Shown piece after piece: positions 50,266 to 59,270 of a stretch of DNA of 64,000 nt; position 1 is the first letter of the stretch, and each line of letters opens with the position of its first letter. Location: NCBI GenBank assembly GCA_965220955.1, contig CBDCRK010000015.1:1-64000 (forward strand), in the 5' to 3' direction. The translations under genes and the position numbers were made by a program. The notes below the pieces were generated by a model that made no database searches, was not told the DNA's origin, and saw nothing but the letters and a program-made list of their open reading frames with translations. Origin of the DNA: CBDCRK01 sp965220955 (GTDB taxonomy: Bacteria; Desulfobacterota; Binatia; Bin18; CBDCRK01).

Positions 50266-51090
50266 ATGGATTACCAGAATCTACTTTTTGAGAAAAAAGC
50301 TGGGATTGGCTATCTTACCCTCAATCGGCCGGACAAGCTGAACGCCCTGAGTCCTGAGCTGATGGCCGAACTACGCCACGTTCTGGATACGATTGAGGAT
50401 GATCCCGAGGTTAAAGTTGTCATCCTGACCGGTGCCGGACGGGCCTTTTCTGCTGGCTTTGACATTGGGGGCAAAGAGGGCGATCCAGAGATCTATGAGC
50501 GCTCGGCTGACGAGTGGCGCTCGTTACTAAAGCAAAACATTGATACCTTTCTCAAGATCTGGCACTCCGGCAAACCCTATATTGCTGCCATCAACGGCTA
50601 TGCTCTAGCCGGCGCCTGTGAGCTGGCTCAGCTCTGCGACATTAAAATTGCCTCAGAGCATGCCACTCTGGGCGAGCCGGAGATTCGCTTTGGTACCGGC
50701 CCGCCAGTACTGATCACACCGTTCAGTGTGGGCTTGGCCAAAGCCAAAGAACTGCTGCTGACCGGCGAAATGCTCTCTGCCCAGGAGGCCGAGCGCATAG
50801 GTATGATCAACAAGGTTGTGCCGCACGACCGGCTCATGGCTGAATGTGAGAAAATGGCGCGCAAGCTGATCAACATTGCGCGGGTTGGAGTCAAGTTCAA
50901 CAAGATCGCCATCAACCGAGCCTTCGAGAACATGGGCTTCCTCAACTCCATTTACCAGAACCTGGAGTTGGTTACGCTCTTTGACACCTCGCGTACTGAA
51001 GAGCAAGAGACGTTTAACCAGATCCGTAAGGAAAAAGGCTTACGCGCAGCGCTGGACTGGCGCGACGCGCGGTTCAAGGAAGAAGAGTAA
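50266..51090 (+). CDS. Enoyl-CoA hydratase/isomerase family protein
   Basis: This 274-residue crotonase-fold protein has YLTLNRPDKLNALSPELMAE, the oxyanion-hole motif GRAFSAGFDIGGKEGD near residue 64 and IAAINGYALAGACELAQLCD near 105-124. The glutamates of classical hydratases are only partly conserved (LGEPEIRFG holds one). It could be a hydratase, isomerase or hydrolase of an acyl-CoA. AGGAGAGCGA precedes the ATG. The DinG-like helicase gene follows after 11 bp. Confidence 0.92.
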   Translation: MDYQNLLFEKKAGIGYLTLNRPDKLNALSPELMAELRHVLDTIEDDPEVKVVILTGAGRAFSAGFDIGGKEGDPEIYERSADEWRSLLKQNIDTFLKIWHSGKPYIAAINGYALAGACELAQLCDIKIASEHATLGEPEIRFGTGPPVLITPFSVGLAKAKELLLTGEMLSAQEAERIGMINKVVPHDRLMAECEKMARKLINIARVGVKFNKIAINRAFENMGFLNSIYQNLELVTLFDTSRTEEQETFNQIRKEKGLRAALDWRDARFKEEE

Positions 51091-51101
51091 GGGCAGTCAG
51101 C

Positions 51102-53198
51102 ATGGGAAAAGCCAGGTTCCCTGACTCTAGGAGAAAAGACGATTTATCTCAGGCTTTTGCCAGCTTAGCCCCGGCTATGGGGAAAGGGTATGAATATCGT
51201 AAAGAGCAGGTTCAGATGGCGGAGATGGTGAGAAAAGCTCTGGAGCAGGAGCGACACGCCGTCATTGAGGCCGGAACCGGGATTGGCAAGTCTCTGGGCT
51301 ATCTTCTCCCCGCCATCCATTCAGGCAAGAAAGTCATAGTCAGCACGGCCCGCAAGAACCTGCAGGACCAACTGGCTAACCAAGATCTTCCACTTCTCCA
51401 GAAGGTCTTTCCGCTCTCATTTGCTGTTCTTAAAGGGCGCAGCTCTTACCTATGCAACCTTCGGGTAGAAGAGCTAGGGTTGGAAGAGAGTAGCCTTTTT
51501 GAGACTGGAGAAGATGCCAGGCATTTTCGTGAACTAGCGCAGTGGGCCGAACAAACAGAGACCGGCGACCTGGAAGAATTTCCGTCTTCTCTCTCAGGTC
51601 CCCTTAGGGAGCAGGTTACGGTAGGCAGTGAGGAGTGTCTAGGAAAGAAGTGTCCCCTTTTCTCTGGATGCTTTGCCGAGAACGCCAAAGAGAAGGCCCG
51701 TGACGCCCAGGTGGTGATCACTAACCATCACCTTCTCCTCTTGGACCTTCTGGTCAGAGAACGGACAGGCTCCACCCAAGGTCTTCTACCGGAGGCTGAG
51801 GGCGTGGTGATCGACGAGGCGCAACACTTAGAAGAGGTGGCAGTGAATGTCTTGGGGGTTTATCTCACCCTGGGAAGGCTTAACTATCTGGGGTCGGGGC
51901 TAAGATCTCTGGTCCCGTTAGTAGCTCAAGCCAGTCTTCCTTCAAGTAAGTGGGGCAACGATTTTGAGAAGGCCTACCAGGAGCTTAGTGTCTTCTTTAC
52001 CAACATCCAAACCAGGCTTCAGGCCAGGAACAAAGGCTATCTGCGGCTCCAAGATGAACGCCCGCTGGCACAAAATGGGACTCGTCTTCTGGCTGACCTG
52101 GCCCAAGACATGAAGTCCCTGACAGTGCGGGGTTTAGCGCAAAAAACTTTGGCCCGGTGGGAAAAGCTAGCGGAGCTTATCTCCCGCTTTGCGGCCGACC
52201 TGAACCGAGTATGCTCAACCGAGTGGGATGAAGACTTTGTCAGGTTTGCGGCTTTAGAGTCAGGAAAACGTGGAATAGCCCTTTACTCTAAGCCCATCGA
52301 AGTTAGCCGGTATCTCGAAAGGCTGCTTTTTCATCTTTCCTCTGAGAAAGCTTCCTCTGAGGAAGCTTTCCCTGAAGAAGAAGAGGAAAAAAACCAGCCG
52401 GTAGTTATCTGTACTTCAGCTACCCTGGCGGCTCCTACACTCTCTTTCTTCCTGGATCGGGTAGGACTTAAGGAAGAAAAAAACATTTTTACGCTTACCC
52501 TGGGGTCTCCCTTTGACTACCCAAGAAAGGCTCTTGTGCATCTCCCCAAACAGGGCAAAAAGCTGGACCCTACTCTTGGCAGGAGCGGGGAAGCCAAGAA
52601 CTCCTACCTGAAGGCTTTAGCCCGGGAAATTCTTGCTTTAATTCAGGCCAGCCAGGGAGGGGCGTTTGTCCTTTTCACTAGCTTCCAAACCCTGCGGGCG
52701 GTCTTAACGCTGATTGGCCCTGAGCTTCCGTCCCCTCCTTTGGTACAGGGCGAGAGGTCACGTCCTGAGCTTCTGAGGCGTTTCAAAGAAGGGAACAACA
52801 GAGTGCTTTTTGCTACCAAGAGCTTTTGGGAAGGGGTGGACGTGCGGGGGGACAAGCTCCGGCTAGTCATTATTGACCGACTTCCTTTTCAGCCCCCTGA
52901 CGATCCAGTCTATGAAGCCCAGTGTGAGAGATTAGGCTCAAGATGGTTTCCTGACCTAGCCCTTCCCAGAGCCATCCTGATTCTTAAGCAAGCCTTTGGC
53001 CGGCTGATCCGCACCAAGACGGATTGGGGAGTGGTGGCCATTCTGGACGGCCGGATTTTAAGCAGCACTTACGGTAAGAAAATCCTTGGAGTTCTCCCTC
53101 CTGCCAGGGTGACTCGCGACCTAGAAGACGTACGTTCTTTCTTTAGAGAAAGGCTCGCCGAAGGGCTGGCCGATGCTTCGCTTACAGAGCTTTCCTAA
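51102..53198 (+). CDS. dinG: DinG/XPD-like ATP-dependent DNA helicase with Fe-S cluster cysteines
   Basis: This 698-residue superfamily 2 helicase has Walker A EAGTGIGKSLGYLLPA near residue 57. Four cysteines in the XPD/DinG Fe-S pattern follow (YLCNL near 117, ECLGKKCPLFSGCF near 178-190), then DEAQHLEE near 236. C-terminal motifs are FATKSFWEGVDVRG near 568 and LILKQAFGRLIRTKTDWG with the arginine finger near 625. It unwinds 5'-3', probably at damage, R-loops or flaps. It lies 11 bp after the enoyl-CoA hydratase gene and overlaps the convergent LLM gene by 4 bp. The ribosome site is weak. Confidence 0.9.
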   Translation: MGKARFPDSRRKDDLSQAFASLAPAMGKGYEYRKEQVQMAEMVRKALEQERHAVIEAGTGIGKSLGYLLPAIHSGKKVIVSTARKNLQDQLANQDLPLLQKVFPLSFAVLKGRSSYLCNLRVEELGLEESSLFETGEDARHFRELAQWAEQTETGDLEEFPSSLSGPLREQVTVGSEECLGKKCPLFSGCFAENAKEKARDAQVVITNHHLLLLDLLVRERTGSTQGLLPEAEGVVIDEAQHLEEVAVNVLGVYLTLGRLNYLGSGLRSLVPLVAQASLPSSKWGNDFEKAYQELSVFFTNIQTRLQARNKGYLRLQDERPLAQNGTRLLADLAQDMKSLTVRGLAQKTLARWEKLAELISRFAADLNRVCSTEWDEDFVRFAALESGKRGIALYSKPIEVSRYLERLLFHLSSEKASSEEAFPEEEEEKNQPVVICTSATLAAPTLSFFLDRVGLKEEKNIFTLTLGSPFDYPRKALVHLPKQGKKLDPTLGRSGEAKNSYLKALAREILALIQASQGGAFVLFTSFQTLRAVLTLIGPELPSPPLVQGERSRPELLRRFKEGNNRVLFATKSFWEGVDVRGDKLRLVIIDRLPFQPPDDPVYEAQCERLGSRWFPDLALPRAILILKQAFGRLIRTKTDWGVVAILDGRILSSTYGKKILGVLPPARVTRDLEDVRSFFRERLAEGLADASLTELS

Positions 53199-54181
53199 TC
53201 TCTGAGCGCCTCTGCCACCTTGCCATAGTCATCAAGCCGGGGCAGAAGCAAGGGTAGATCTACTCCAGCCTGGCGATATTCGGCAATGCGTTCCTTGCAC
53301 TTTGCTGCCGGGCCAACCAGGTAAAAGGATTCTACCATCTCGTCGCTAATCAAGCTAATCGCTTCCTTACCGCCATCCTCTTTTGCCAACACTCTTAGGG
53401 AACCTAAAATAGCAGGATCAAATCCACCTTTCTCCAACAAAATCTCTCCTACATGAGGTTCGTCCAGAAGTCTGACAAGACGCTGTTTCAGGCTCAACCA
53501 CAGGCTATTCGGATCATCCGTAAGCCGCACCACCAGCATACAGGCTATGTCAATAGAGCTGGGGTCCCGACCCGCCTCTTTTGCCGCGGTCCTCACTTCT
53601 TCCACCGCATAGCTTACATAGCTTGTGGGGACGTAGGCATTGAGCAAGACTCCATCGGCTATAGCCCCAGCCAGCCTGAGAGCTTTCGGGCCAATGGCCG
53701 CCAGATAGATGGGAAGCTTCTTTTGGACCGGTTCGATGGCCAGACGAACACTTTTTAATCTGAATGACCCCTCAGTAGCGTTAATCCTTTCTCCTGAGAG
53801 GAGACCGCGAATGATAGTGACGGCTTCTTCCATGGTGGAACGAGGCTTCGTATAGGGTATGCCCATGCGGTCTTGGATTACGAACCTTTCGCTCCTGCCC
53901 AGTCCCAACAAGAAGCGACCCCCACAGATGCGGTCTAGAGTGGCGCTAGCCATGGCTAATAGGGCTGGGTTCCGGGAATAAGGATTAGTCACTCCCACTC
54001 CTAGCTTGATGGTTTGGGTTGCCGCGGCCAGGAACCCCAGCAGAGAAAACGTTTCTTCGTGAAAGTACCGTTCGGTTACCCACAGGGATTCAAACCCCGC
54101 TTCTTCGGCTATACGCCCGTACTCTTTCAGTTCCGGTCCGTTATCAATCCCATGGTAGAGAACCATGCCCTGTCTTGCCAT
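53195..54181 (-). CDS. LLM-class flavin/F420-dependent oxidoreductase
   Basis: From ATG 54181 (AGGAGGAAAAGC upstream) the product has 328 residues. It reads QGMVLYHGIDNGPELKEYGR, ESLWVTERYFHEETFSLLGF, LGVGVTNPYSRNPALLAMAS and GGRFLLGLGRSERFVIQDRM. The C-terminal part has FYLVGPAAKCKERIAEYRQA, usual in F420-dependent LLM proteins that bind substrate near the end. The open frame to 54319 runs into a palindromic repeat and is not coding. It is the third complete LLM protein in the window. It overlaps the DinG 3' end by 4 bp. Confidence 0.9.
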   Translation of the reverse strand: MARQGMVLYHGIDNGPELKEYGRIAEEAGFESLWVTERYFHEETFSLLGFLAAATQTIKLGVGVTNPYSRNPALLAMASATLDRICGGRFLLGLGRSERFVIQDRMGIPYTKPRSTMEEAVTIIRGLLSGERINATEGSFRLKSVRLAIEPVQKKLPIYLAAIGPKALRLAGAIADGVLLNAYVPTSYVSYAVEEVRTAAKEAGRDPSSIDIACMLVVRLTDDPNSLWLSLKQRLVRLLDEPHVGEILLEKGGFDPAILGSLRVLAKEDGGKEAISLISDEMVESFYLVGPAAKCKERIAEYRQAGVDLPLLLPRLDDYGKVAEALRD

Positions 54182-54215
54182 GCTTTTCCTCCTAGCGGTG
54201 GGCTCGATTACCTTC

Positions 54216-54270
54216 TTCACCCCCATCCTAACCTCCCCCCTTTGAGGGCGAGAGTCAGAGAAGGGGTGAA
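54216..54270. repeat. CACCCCCATCCTAACC-type palindromic repeat (copy 2)
   Basis: TTCACCCCCATCCTAACCTC (54216 on) is closed by GGGGTGAA (54263-54270), giving an 8-bp outer stem (TTCACCCC/GGGGTGAA). It lies between two same-strand genes. Confidence 0.75.
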
Positions 54271-54349
54271 GTCCTGCTGCGCCATCCTGCAGATCATGAT
54301 ATCTACCCTTGTCACCCATCGAGGGGGAGAGGGTTATCTTCTAGATTTA

Positions 54350-55405
54350 TTAGCCAACTTCTGCCAATGGCAGTGAAACAAGCTGACCCGAGACAGCGCT
54401 TCGGTGAACCGCCTCGGTAAACTCCATATATTTCACCCCATCAGTAAAGGTTGTGAGCCGAATCTTTTCTTGACCGCGCATAGCGCCCACAAATTCCTCT
54501 TCCACTCGCCATTTTTCAGCTTTCTCGGGGGCAATAGAAATCTCCTGCAGGGTCTTATCACCCTGCTGCCCGCCAAACAGCTTGTCGCTTGCTTGGTCGT
54601 AATGCAGCGTGCCTTTGCTACCAAAGAGCCAGACTCCTGAGCCCGGAGCTAGGCCACACACGAGGCTAAACTCGTAGGTAGCCTGCGCACCACAGGCTAA
54701 GTCTGCAATAATGTTGACATGGTCGGGTACATCAACCGTGACCATAGCACTCGTCTCCGGATCGCGGTGTTGTGGGGTGTAGATGTGGGTACGGGCAAAC
54801 ACCTGAGAGGCAGGCCCAACCCAACGCATAACGGCCTCATACCAGATGCCCATGGTGAGAATGTTAAGCCCACTTAGGTTCTGCTGATGCCGCCAGTGCA
54901 ATGGAGCTTCAGGATTGGCAAATCCTGGTATGGTTCCTCGGACGCTCATAGCATAGAGGTCTCCTAAATACCCGGTTTCCACTAGCTCTTGTATAGTGCC
55001 ATCTACTCGCAAGGTGAATGGCGAAGGAACAATCTGTGTAATCAAGTCTGGGTGCGCCTGAGACTTCTCCAGCATCATGTGGGCTTCGGCGGCATTCATG
55101 GCCATGCGCGCCTCACACATGACATGCTTGCCTGCCTCCAGCGCGGCGCAGGTCACCTCACAGTGCATATAGGGCCAGGTGCCAATAACAATAGCGTTGA
55201 TGTCCTCTGCGGCCACAAGCTCACGCCAGTCCTCGTAGACCTTGGGAATATGAAAGATATCCGCGACCTGCTGGGAGGACTCCCGGCTGCGATTGCACAC
55301 GCTGACAATCTCAACTCCCTCAATGGCCTGCAGACCTGGAATATGTTTGACGCGGGTGTTATTTCCCGCGCCAACAACGCCAACCTTAATGGGCAGTGAA
55401 CTCAT
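54350..55405 (-). CDS. Gfo/Idh/MocA-family oxidoreductase
   Basis: This 351-residue protein has an N-terminal Rossmann domain starting IKVGVVGAGNNTRVKHIPGL, with VSVCNRSRESSQQVADIF and INAIVIGTWPYMHCEVTCAA. The usual GKHVMCEARMAMNAAEAH carries a variant of the catalytic EKP motif (here CEARM instead of xEKPl), so the catalytic lysine is absent. The C-terminal domain has the YEFSLVCGLAPGSGVWLFGS fold element. AAAGGAGACATGCTGT precedes ATG 55405. It is divergent from the acyl-CoA dehydrogenase. Lack of the lysine suggests an altered reaction or a non-dehydrogenase role. Confidence 0.88.
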   Translation of the reverse strand: MSSLPIKVGVVGAGNNTRVKHIPGLQAIEGVEIVSVCNRSRESSQQVADIFHIPKVYEDWRELVAAEDINAIVIGTWPYMHCEVTCAALEAGKHVMCEARMAMNAAEAHMMLEKSQAHPDLITQIVPSPFTLRVDGTIQELVETGYLGDLYAMSVRGTIPGFANPEAPLHWRHQQNLSGLNILTMGIWYEAVMRWVGPASQVFARTHIYTPQHRDPETSAMVTVDVPDHVNIIADLACGAQATYEFSLVCGLAPGSGVWLFGSKGTLHYDQASDKLFGGQQGDKTLQEISIAPEKAEKWRVEEEFVGAMRGQEKIRLTTFTDGVKYMEFTEAVHRSAVSGQLVSLPLAEVG

Positions 55406-55529
55406 ACAGCATGTCTCCTTTCACGGCTTCCCGCAATGGCCTATTTTTCTCTCCACTGGGGGAAGATATAAACTTATGTATAATAAACGCCACAGAGAAA
55501 AAACCCTGAACTAATCCGGGAGGCAGGAA

Positions 55530-56708
55530 ATGACACAAACCTTTGACCTTTTCAATCCGACCGAAGAGCACGCTCTGCTGCGCCAGACGGTTCGCGACTT
55601 TGTGCAAAAAGAAGTGGAACCGCAGGCGCTTGAGCATGACCATCTAGAGCGCTTTAACCTTCCTCTTTTCCGCAAGCTAGGGGAGCTAGGGCTCCTTGGC
55701 CTAAGTGTTGCGGCCGAATATGGGGGGTCGGGTATGGATGCAGCGGCGGTAGCCATTGTTCATGAAGAGCTTTCCGCTTCGGACCCTGGCTTCTGCCTGG
55801 CTTATCTTGCCCACTCCATGCTTTTTGTTAACAATTTCTTTCGTAATGCCAATGACGAACAGCGCCAGCGCTACCTGCCCAAGGTGCTCTCTGGAGAATG
55901 GGTCGGGGGAATTTGTATGACCGAACCTGGGGCTGGGACCGACGTGTTGGGGATGAAAACTAGTGCTGTACGTCGGGGTGACTATTACTACCTTAGCGGT
56001 CGTAAGATGTTTATTACCAATGGCACGCTCGATGATGGAACGCTGGGGAATATTTTCCTGGTCTATGCTAAGACTGATAGCAAAATCAGCTCCTTTGTGG
56101 TTGAGAAGGGCTTTTCTGGTTTCTCTCTTGGGCAGCGACTCCACCACAAAACCGGTATGCGAGCTTCAACCACAGCCGAACTCGTTTTTGATGATTGTGT
56201 GGTTCCGGTGGCCAACCGTCTAGGTGAAGAAGGGGAGAGCACCCTACATATGATGCGCAACCTTGAGGTTGAACGTCTGGCTGCAAGCGCCATGTCGGTA
56301 GGGATCGCTGGGCGCTGCGTAGAAATCATGACCCGCTATGCCAATGAGCGAATAGTCTTTGGCCAGCCAATTAACACATTTGGCCAAATCCAAAGATATA
56401 TTGCCGACTCCTATGCTCAATACATGGCGGCAAGGACATACCTATACTATACGGCTAACAGGCTGGACCTCGACCAACCCGGCCAGCGGATTGATAGTGA
56501 CGGCATAAAGCTGGTTGCCTCCACTGTGGGAAAACAGATAGCCGATAACGCTATGCAGGTGCTGGGCGGCTATGGCTATTTCGGGGAGTATGTGGTGGAG
56601 CGGCTCTGGCGGGACGCCAAGCTGCTAGAGATTGGCGCTGGAACACTGGAGGCCCATCAAAAGAACATCACCAAGGATCTAACTCGGGCAATGCACCTAA
56701 TTCGGTAG
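55530..56708 (+). CDS. Acyl-CoA dehydrogenase family protein (isovaleryl-CoA-dehydrogenase-like)
   Basis: This 392-residue flavoprotein has the N-terminal helical domain PTEEHALLRQTVRDFVQKEV, GLSVAAEYGGSGMDAAAVAI and the FAD/substrate motif GGICMTEPGAGTDVLGMKT. C-terminal NAMQVLGGYGYFGEYVVERL and WRDAKLLEIGAGTLEAHQKN follow. GGCGGYGY and the RDAKLxEIGxGTxE pattern are those of short/branched-chain enzymes. It dehydrogenates an acyl-CoA to a 2-enoyl-CoA, passing electrons to ETF. GGGAGGCAGGAA precedes the ATG. No ETF genes are nearby. Confidence 0.93.
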   Translation: MTQTFDLFNPTEEHALLRQTVRDFVQKEVEPQALEHDHLERFNLPLFRKLGELGLLGLSVAAEYGGSGMDAAAVAIVHEELSASDPGFCLAYLAHSMLFVNNFFRNANDEQRQRYLPKVLSGEWVGGICMTEPGAGTDVLGMKTSAVRRGDYYYLSGRKMFITNGTLDDGTLGNIFLVYAKTDSKISSFVVEKGFSGFSLGQRLHHKTGMRASTTAELVFDDCVVPVANRLGEEGESTLHMMRNLEVERLAASAMSVGIAGRCVEIMTRYANERIVFGQPINTFGQIQRYIADSYAQYMAARTYLYYTANRLDLDQPGQRIDSDGIKLVASTVGKQIADNAMQVLGGYGYFGEYVVERLWRDAKLLEIGAGTLEAHQKNITKDLTRAMHLIR

Positions 56709-56834
56709 GGGCGTATAGCTATATGCCCCAGTCTCACTTAAGGCATTTCCCCTGCAGCACGGCCCTTCCTTCCCTCTCCCCTGGCGAGAGAGAGCTAGGG
56801 TGAAGGGGCCTAAAGGACCTCTACCTCTGGGCAT

Positions 56835-56862
56835 ACCCCCCATCCTAACCTTCCCCCGCAGG
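56835..56862. repeat. CACCCCCATCCTAACC-type repeat (copy 3, partial)
   Basis: CCCCCATCCTAACCTTCCCC and GCAGG form the third copy, without a clear closing arm. A related fragment CTCTCCCCTGGCGAGAGAGA lies near 56776-56795. Both fall between the convergent acyl-CoA dehydrogenase and aminopeptidase genes. Confidence 0.65.
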
Positions 56863-56938
56863 AACTAAGAAGCCCAAGGCAGGAGCTAAAATGTCTCATT
56901 TATCCTTAATTGCGACCCATGTAGCTATACAGCTTCTG

Positions 56939-58252
56939 TTACGCACCCCGACGTAGAGCCTCAAGCTCGTCTATCTCTTTGGGCACAGCAGAGCTGAGAA
57001 CCTCGTGGCCTGTAGGGGTCACAAGTACATCATCTTCGATGCGCACACCGATGCCGCAAAAGCGAGGATCAATCCCCTCGCTCTCCTCAGCAATATAGAG
57101 GCCCGGCTCAACCGTAAGCACCACGCCTGGCTCGAGCATGCGTGAGGTGTCGTCAATCTTATACCGACCCGCATCGTGTACATCCATGCCCAGCCAGTGG
57201 CTGGTGCGGTGCATATAAAAGCGACGGTGTTCTTCTTTTTCGATGATCTCTGGAGGATTACCTTTGAGGATGCCAAGGTCGATCATGCCCTGAGTGAGGA
57301 TCTCCACTACCCGCTTATGTATATCGTCAATACGCACGCCCGGCTGGGCCATAGCAATCCCTTCTTTTTGCGCCTGTAGGACCACCTCATACACCTCACG
57401 CTGAGGAGAGGAGAAATTGGGGGCAATAGGAAAAGTACGGGTGATATCCGCGCAATAACCTCCATATTCCGCTCCGGCATCAATCAGGAGGAGGTGCTCG
57501 TTCTGAAGCTGGCAGTGATTAGAGATATAATGTAGGATGGCAGCATTAGCTCCCGAGGCTACAATAGAAGGATATGCGGGCCCTTCTGCACCCAAGCGCC
57601 GGAAGGTAAATTCTAGCAGAGCTTCGACCTCATACTCATACATACCTGCCCGGGCTTTTTGCATGGCCTCCAGATGCCCGGTTGCGGCAGCCGCAATGGC
57701 CTGACGCATAAGCGCGATCTCTTCGTCGGCCTTAAGGAAACGCATCTCGTGTACAATCTCGCCGGGATCAATAAGAGAGGTTGGTCCCATACCGGTTCGG
57801 GGCCGCATCATGCGACAGCGGCTGACAAGATCAAAGATCTTCTGGTTAAAGCGCTCATCCCGGCTCGTGGCAAAGTAAACCTTCTCGGCCTTTTCCACAT
57901 AACCGGGTAGGACCTCGTCGAGCTTATCAATGGTATAGGCAGCATCCGCGCCAAAAGTCTCTTTGGCTCCCTCAGCACCAAAGCGTTTGCCTGTCCATAC
58001 TTCTTTATCCTTGTCCCGCGGTCGCACAAAGAGAACGAATCGCTCTGAGGGATGGCCTGGAGCAAGCAAACAGACCGACTCCGGCTCGGGGAAACCGGTG
58101 AGGTAGTAGAAGTCATTATCCTGTCGATAGCGATATTCGACATCGTTAGAGCGGATAGAGATAGGCGCACTGGGAAAAATGGCCACTCCTCCTGCCATCT
58201 GCTTCATAAAGGCTTCCCGTCTAAGAGCATACAAACGCTGATCCATTTCCAT
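56939..58252 (-). CDS. Xaa-Pro aminopeptidase, M24B family (PepP-like)
   Basis: From ATG 58252 (AAAGGGGATAGC upstream) the product has 437 residues, the PepP length. The N-terminal aminopeptidase P domain has VEYRYRQDNDFYYLTGFPEP. The pita-bread metal site has Asp in LLIDAGAEYGGYCADITRTF, His in HRTSHWLGMDVHDAG, and Glu in LTVEPGLYI and GIGVRIEDDVLVT. It removes N-terminal residues preceding proline. The frame extends to 58333, but those residues are not coding. The next gene is divergent. Confidence 0.94.
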   Translation of the reverse strand: MEMDQRLYALRREAFMKQMAGGVAIFPSAPISIRSNDVEYRYRQDNDFYYLTGFPEPESVCLLAPGHPSERFVLFVRPRDKDKEVWTGKRFGAEGAKETFGADAAYTIDKLDEVLPGYVEKAEKVYFATSRDERFNQKIFDLVSRCRMMRPRTGMGPTSLIDPGEIVHEMRFLKADEEIALMRQAIAAAATGHLEAMQKARAGMYEYEVEALLEFTFRRLGAEGPAYPSIVASGANAAILHYISNHCQLQNEHLLLIDAGAEYGGYCADITRTFPIAPNFSSPQREVYEVVLQAQKEGIAMAQPGVRIDDIHKRVVEILTQGMIDLGILKGNPPEIIEKEEHRRFYMHRTSHWLGMDVHDAGRYKIDDTSRMLEPGVVLTVEPGLYIAEESEGIDPRFCGIGVRIEDDVLVTPTGHEVLSSAVPKEIDELEALRRGA

Positions 58253-58443
58253 GCTATCCCCTTTCTTCCTTAAAACACTCCTTGTTAACTCCATGCCAGA
58301 GGTAGTATACGGTGTGCGACCATATTTATCCATACTCCCCTCTTATTGACTTCCGGGAGAGGGTTCGCTACTGCAAGAAGCCGGAGATAAGATCACAAAG
58401 TTTTTTTCCCTAAACTGCAACGGAACTCAAGAGAGCAAGCCCT

Positions 58444-58614
58444 ATGGCTGAACAAACTAAAGAATGTTGCAAAAAGACGCTTGAACAAAGACTCAAGACT
58501 ATTCGAGAGAGCTACTCCTCTTTCCCTGTTATCAAAGATATTGCCTGTCCGGTGTGCCGTGAGATTGTCAAAATCCGCGTTTATAAGAGGCCAGAAGAGC
58601 CCGAAAGCCGATAG
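58444..58614 (+). CDS. Small zinc-ribbon-like protein, 56 aa
   Basis: ATG 58444 follows AGAGAGCAAGCCCT (modest ribosome site). The product, MAEQTKECCKKTLEQRLKTI then RESYSSFPVIKDIACPVC and REIVKIRVYKRPEE, is basic. It has a CC pair at 8-9 and a CPVC knuckle at 35-38, with a C-terminal strand. It looks like half a zinc ribbon joined to a helix. No family is recognised. It is probably co-transcribed with the next small gene 61 bp downstream. Confidence 0.6.
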   Translation: MAEQTKECCKKTLEQRLKTIRESYSSFPVIKDIACPVCREIVKIRVYKRPEEPESR

Positions 58615-58675
58615 CGCCAATGTCAGAGGTCAGGAACCGGGAGAGGGAGAAAGAAGCGTCAAAACGGAGGGGATA

Positions 58676-58999
58676 ATGGCTGGTCGCATCAACATGAAAA
58701 TCATACGCATTGGCATTGACAACTATGGTGAACCTTATACAGTTAACATCCGGGCGGTAGTGGAGGCTTTGGACCCCTTAAAAGTTGTGGCTGAGAAATT
58801 TCGCCAGGCATCAGAACGCGCCATCCCTGCCCAACTAACAGTTCCCTCAGAGACTCCTCCTACCACTACAACAGGGACGATTACCGCAGAGGATATTGAG
58901 CAGGTCATTATGGAGGGCCTCGTTAGTATGAAGCACTCCGGGCAAATTGCCAAAGAGATCTCTAAACGCTTCGGCGGATGCAAAATTGCCGAAGAATAA
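58676..58999 (+). CDS. Hypothetical protein, 107 aa
   Basis: ATG 58676 has a strong GGAGGGGATA. The product starts MAGRINMKIIRIGIDNYGEP, has a ThrPro-rich linker (PSETPPTTTTGTITAED), and ends in an EDIEQVIMEGLVSMKHSGQI helix with one cysteine (GGCKIAEE). The open frame runs back to 58481, overlapping the small gene, but that part is its shadow. I do not recognise it. The two small genes may form a unit; GTCAGAGGTCAGG between them resembles the GGTCAG repeat arm. Confidence 0.7.
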   Translation: MAGRINMKIIRIGIDNYGEPYTVNIRAVVEALDPLKVVAEKFRQASERAIPAQLTVPSETPPTTTTGTITAEDIEQVIMEGLVSMKHSGQIAKEISKRFGGCKIAEE

Positions 59000-59100
59000 G
59001 AACCAAACCTGGTTCATTTACCTACTTGTAGTTGAGGTTGTTCGGTCCTCTATTGCCATATCTGCCAGTGCAGGGAGAGAAGCCTTGCTAGCTCAGCAAA

Positions 59101-59146
59101 TAAGGCAGCCGATTGCTGTCCGCTAAGGCAGCCGATTGCTGTCCGC
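59101..59146 (+). repeat. 23-bp perfect tandem duplication
   Basis: TAAGGCAGCCGATTGCTGTC followed by CGC occurs at 59101-59123 and again at 59124-59146. It lies in the DUF1028-like remnant, where its complement encodes the GQQSAAL region. Confidence 0.95.
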
Positions 59147-59270
59147 ACCTATCCCCACCCGCGCCCTGTCCACCCTCAAGAGCAGCCAGCAAACGTTCAG
59201 CCAGCTTCTGTCCCTCAGTTTGCTCAAATACCCGGGCCATTGCTTGTACGACTTCAGGCCCACACCGTTG
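59115..59270 (-). pseudogene. Internal fragment of a DUF1028 (Ntn-hydrolase-like) gene
   Basis: On the minus strand the frame gives RCGPEVVQAMARVFEQTEG, then QKLAERLLAALEGGQGAGGD and RCGQQSAAL. This is the characteristic middle of DUF1028 proteins (LAERLLAALxAGQAAGGD, RxGxQSAAL). It is truncated at both ends and fused to a regulator fragment at about 59260-59270. Confidence 0.65.
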
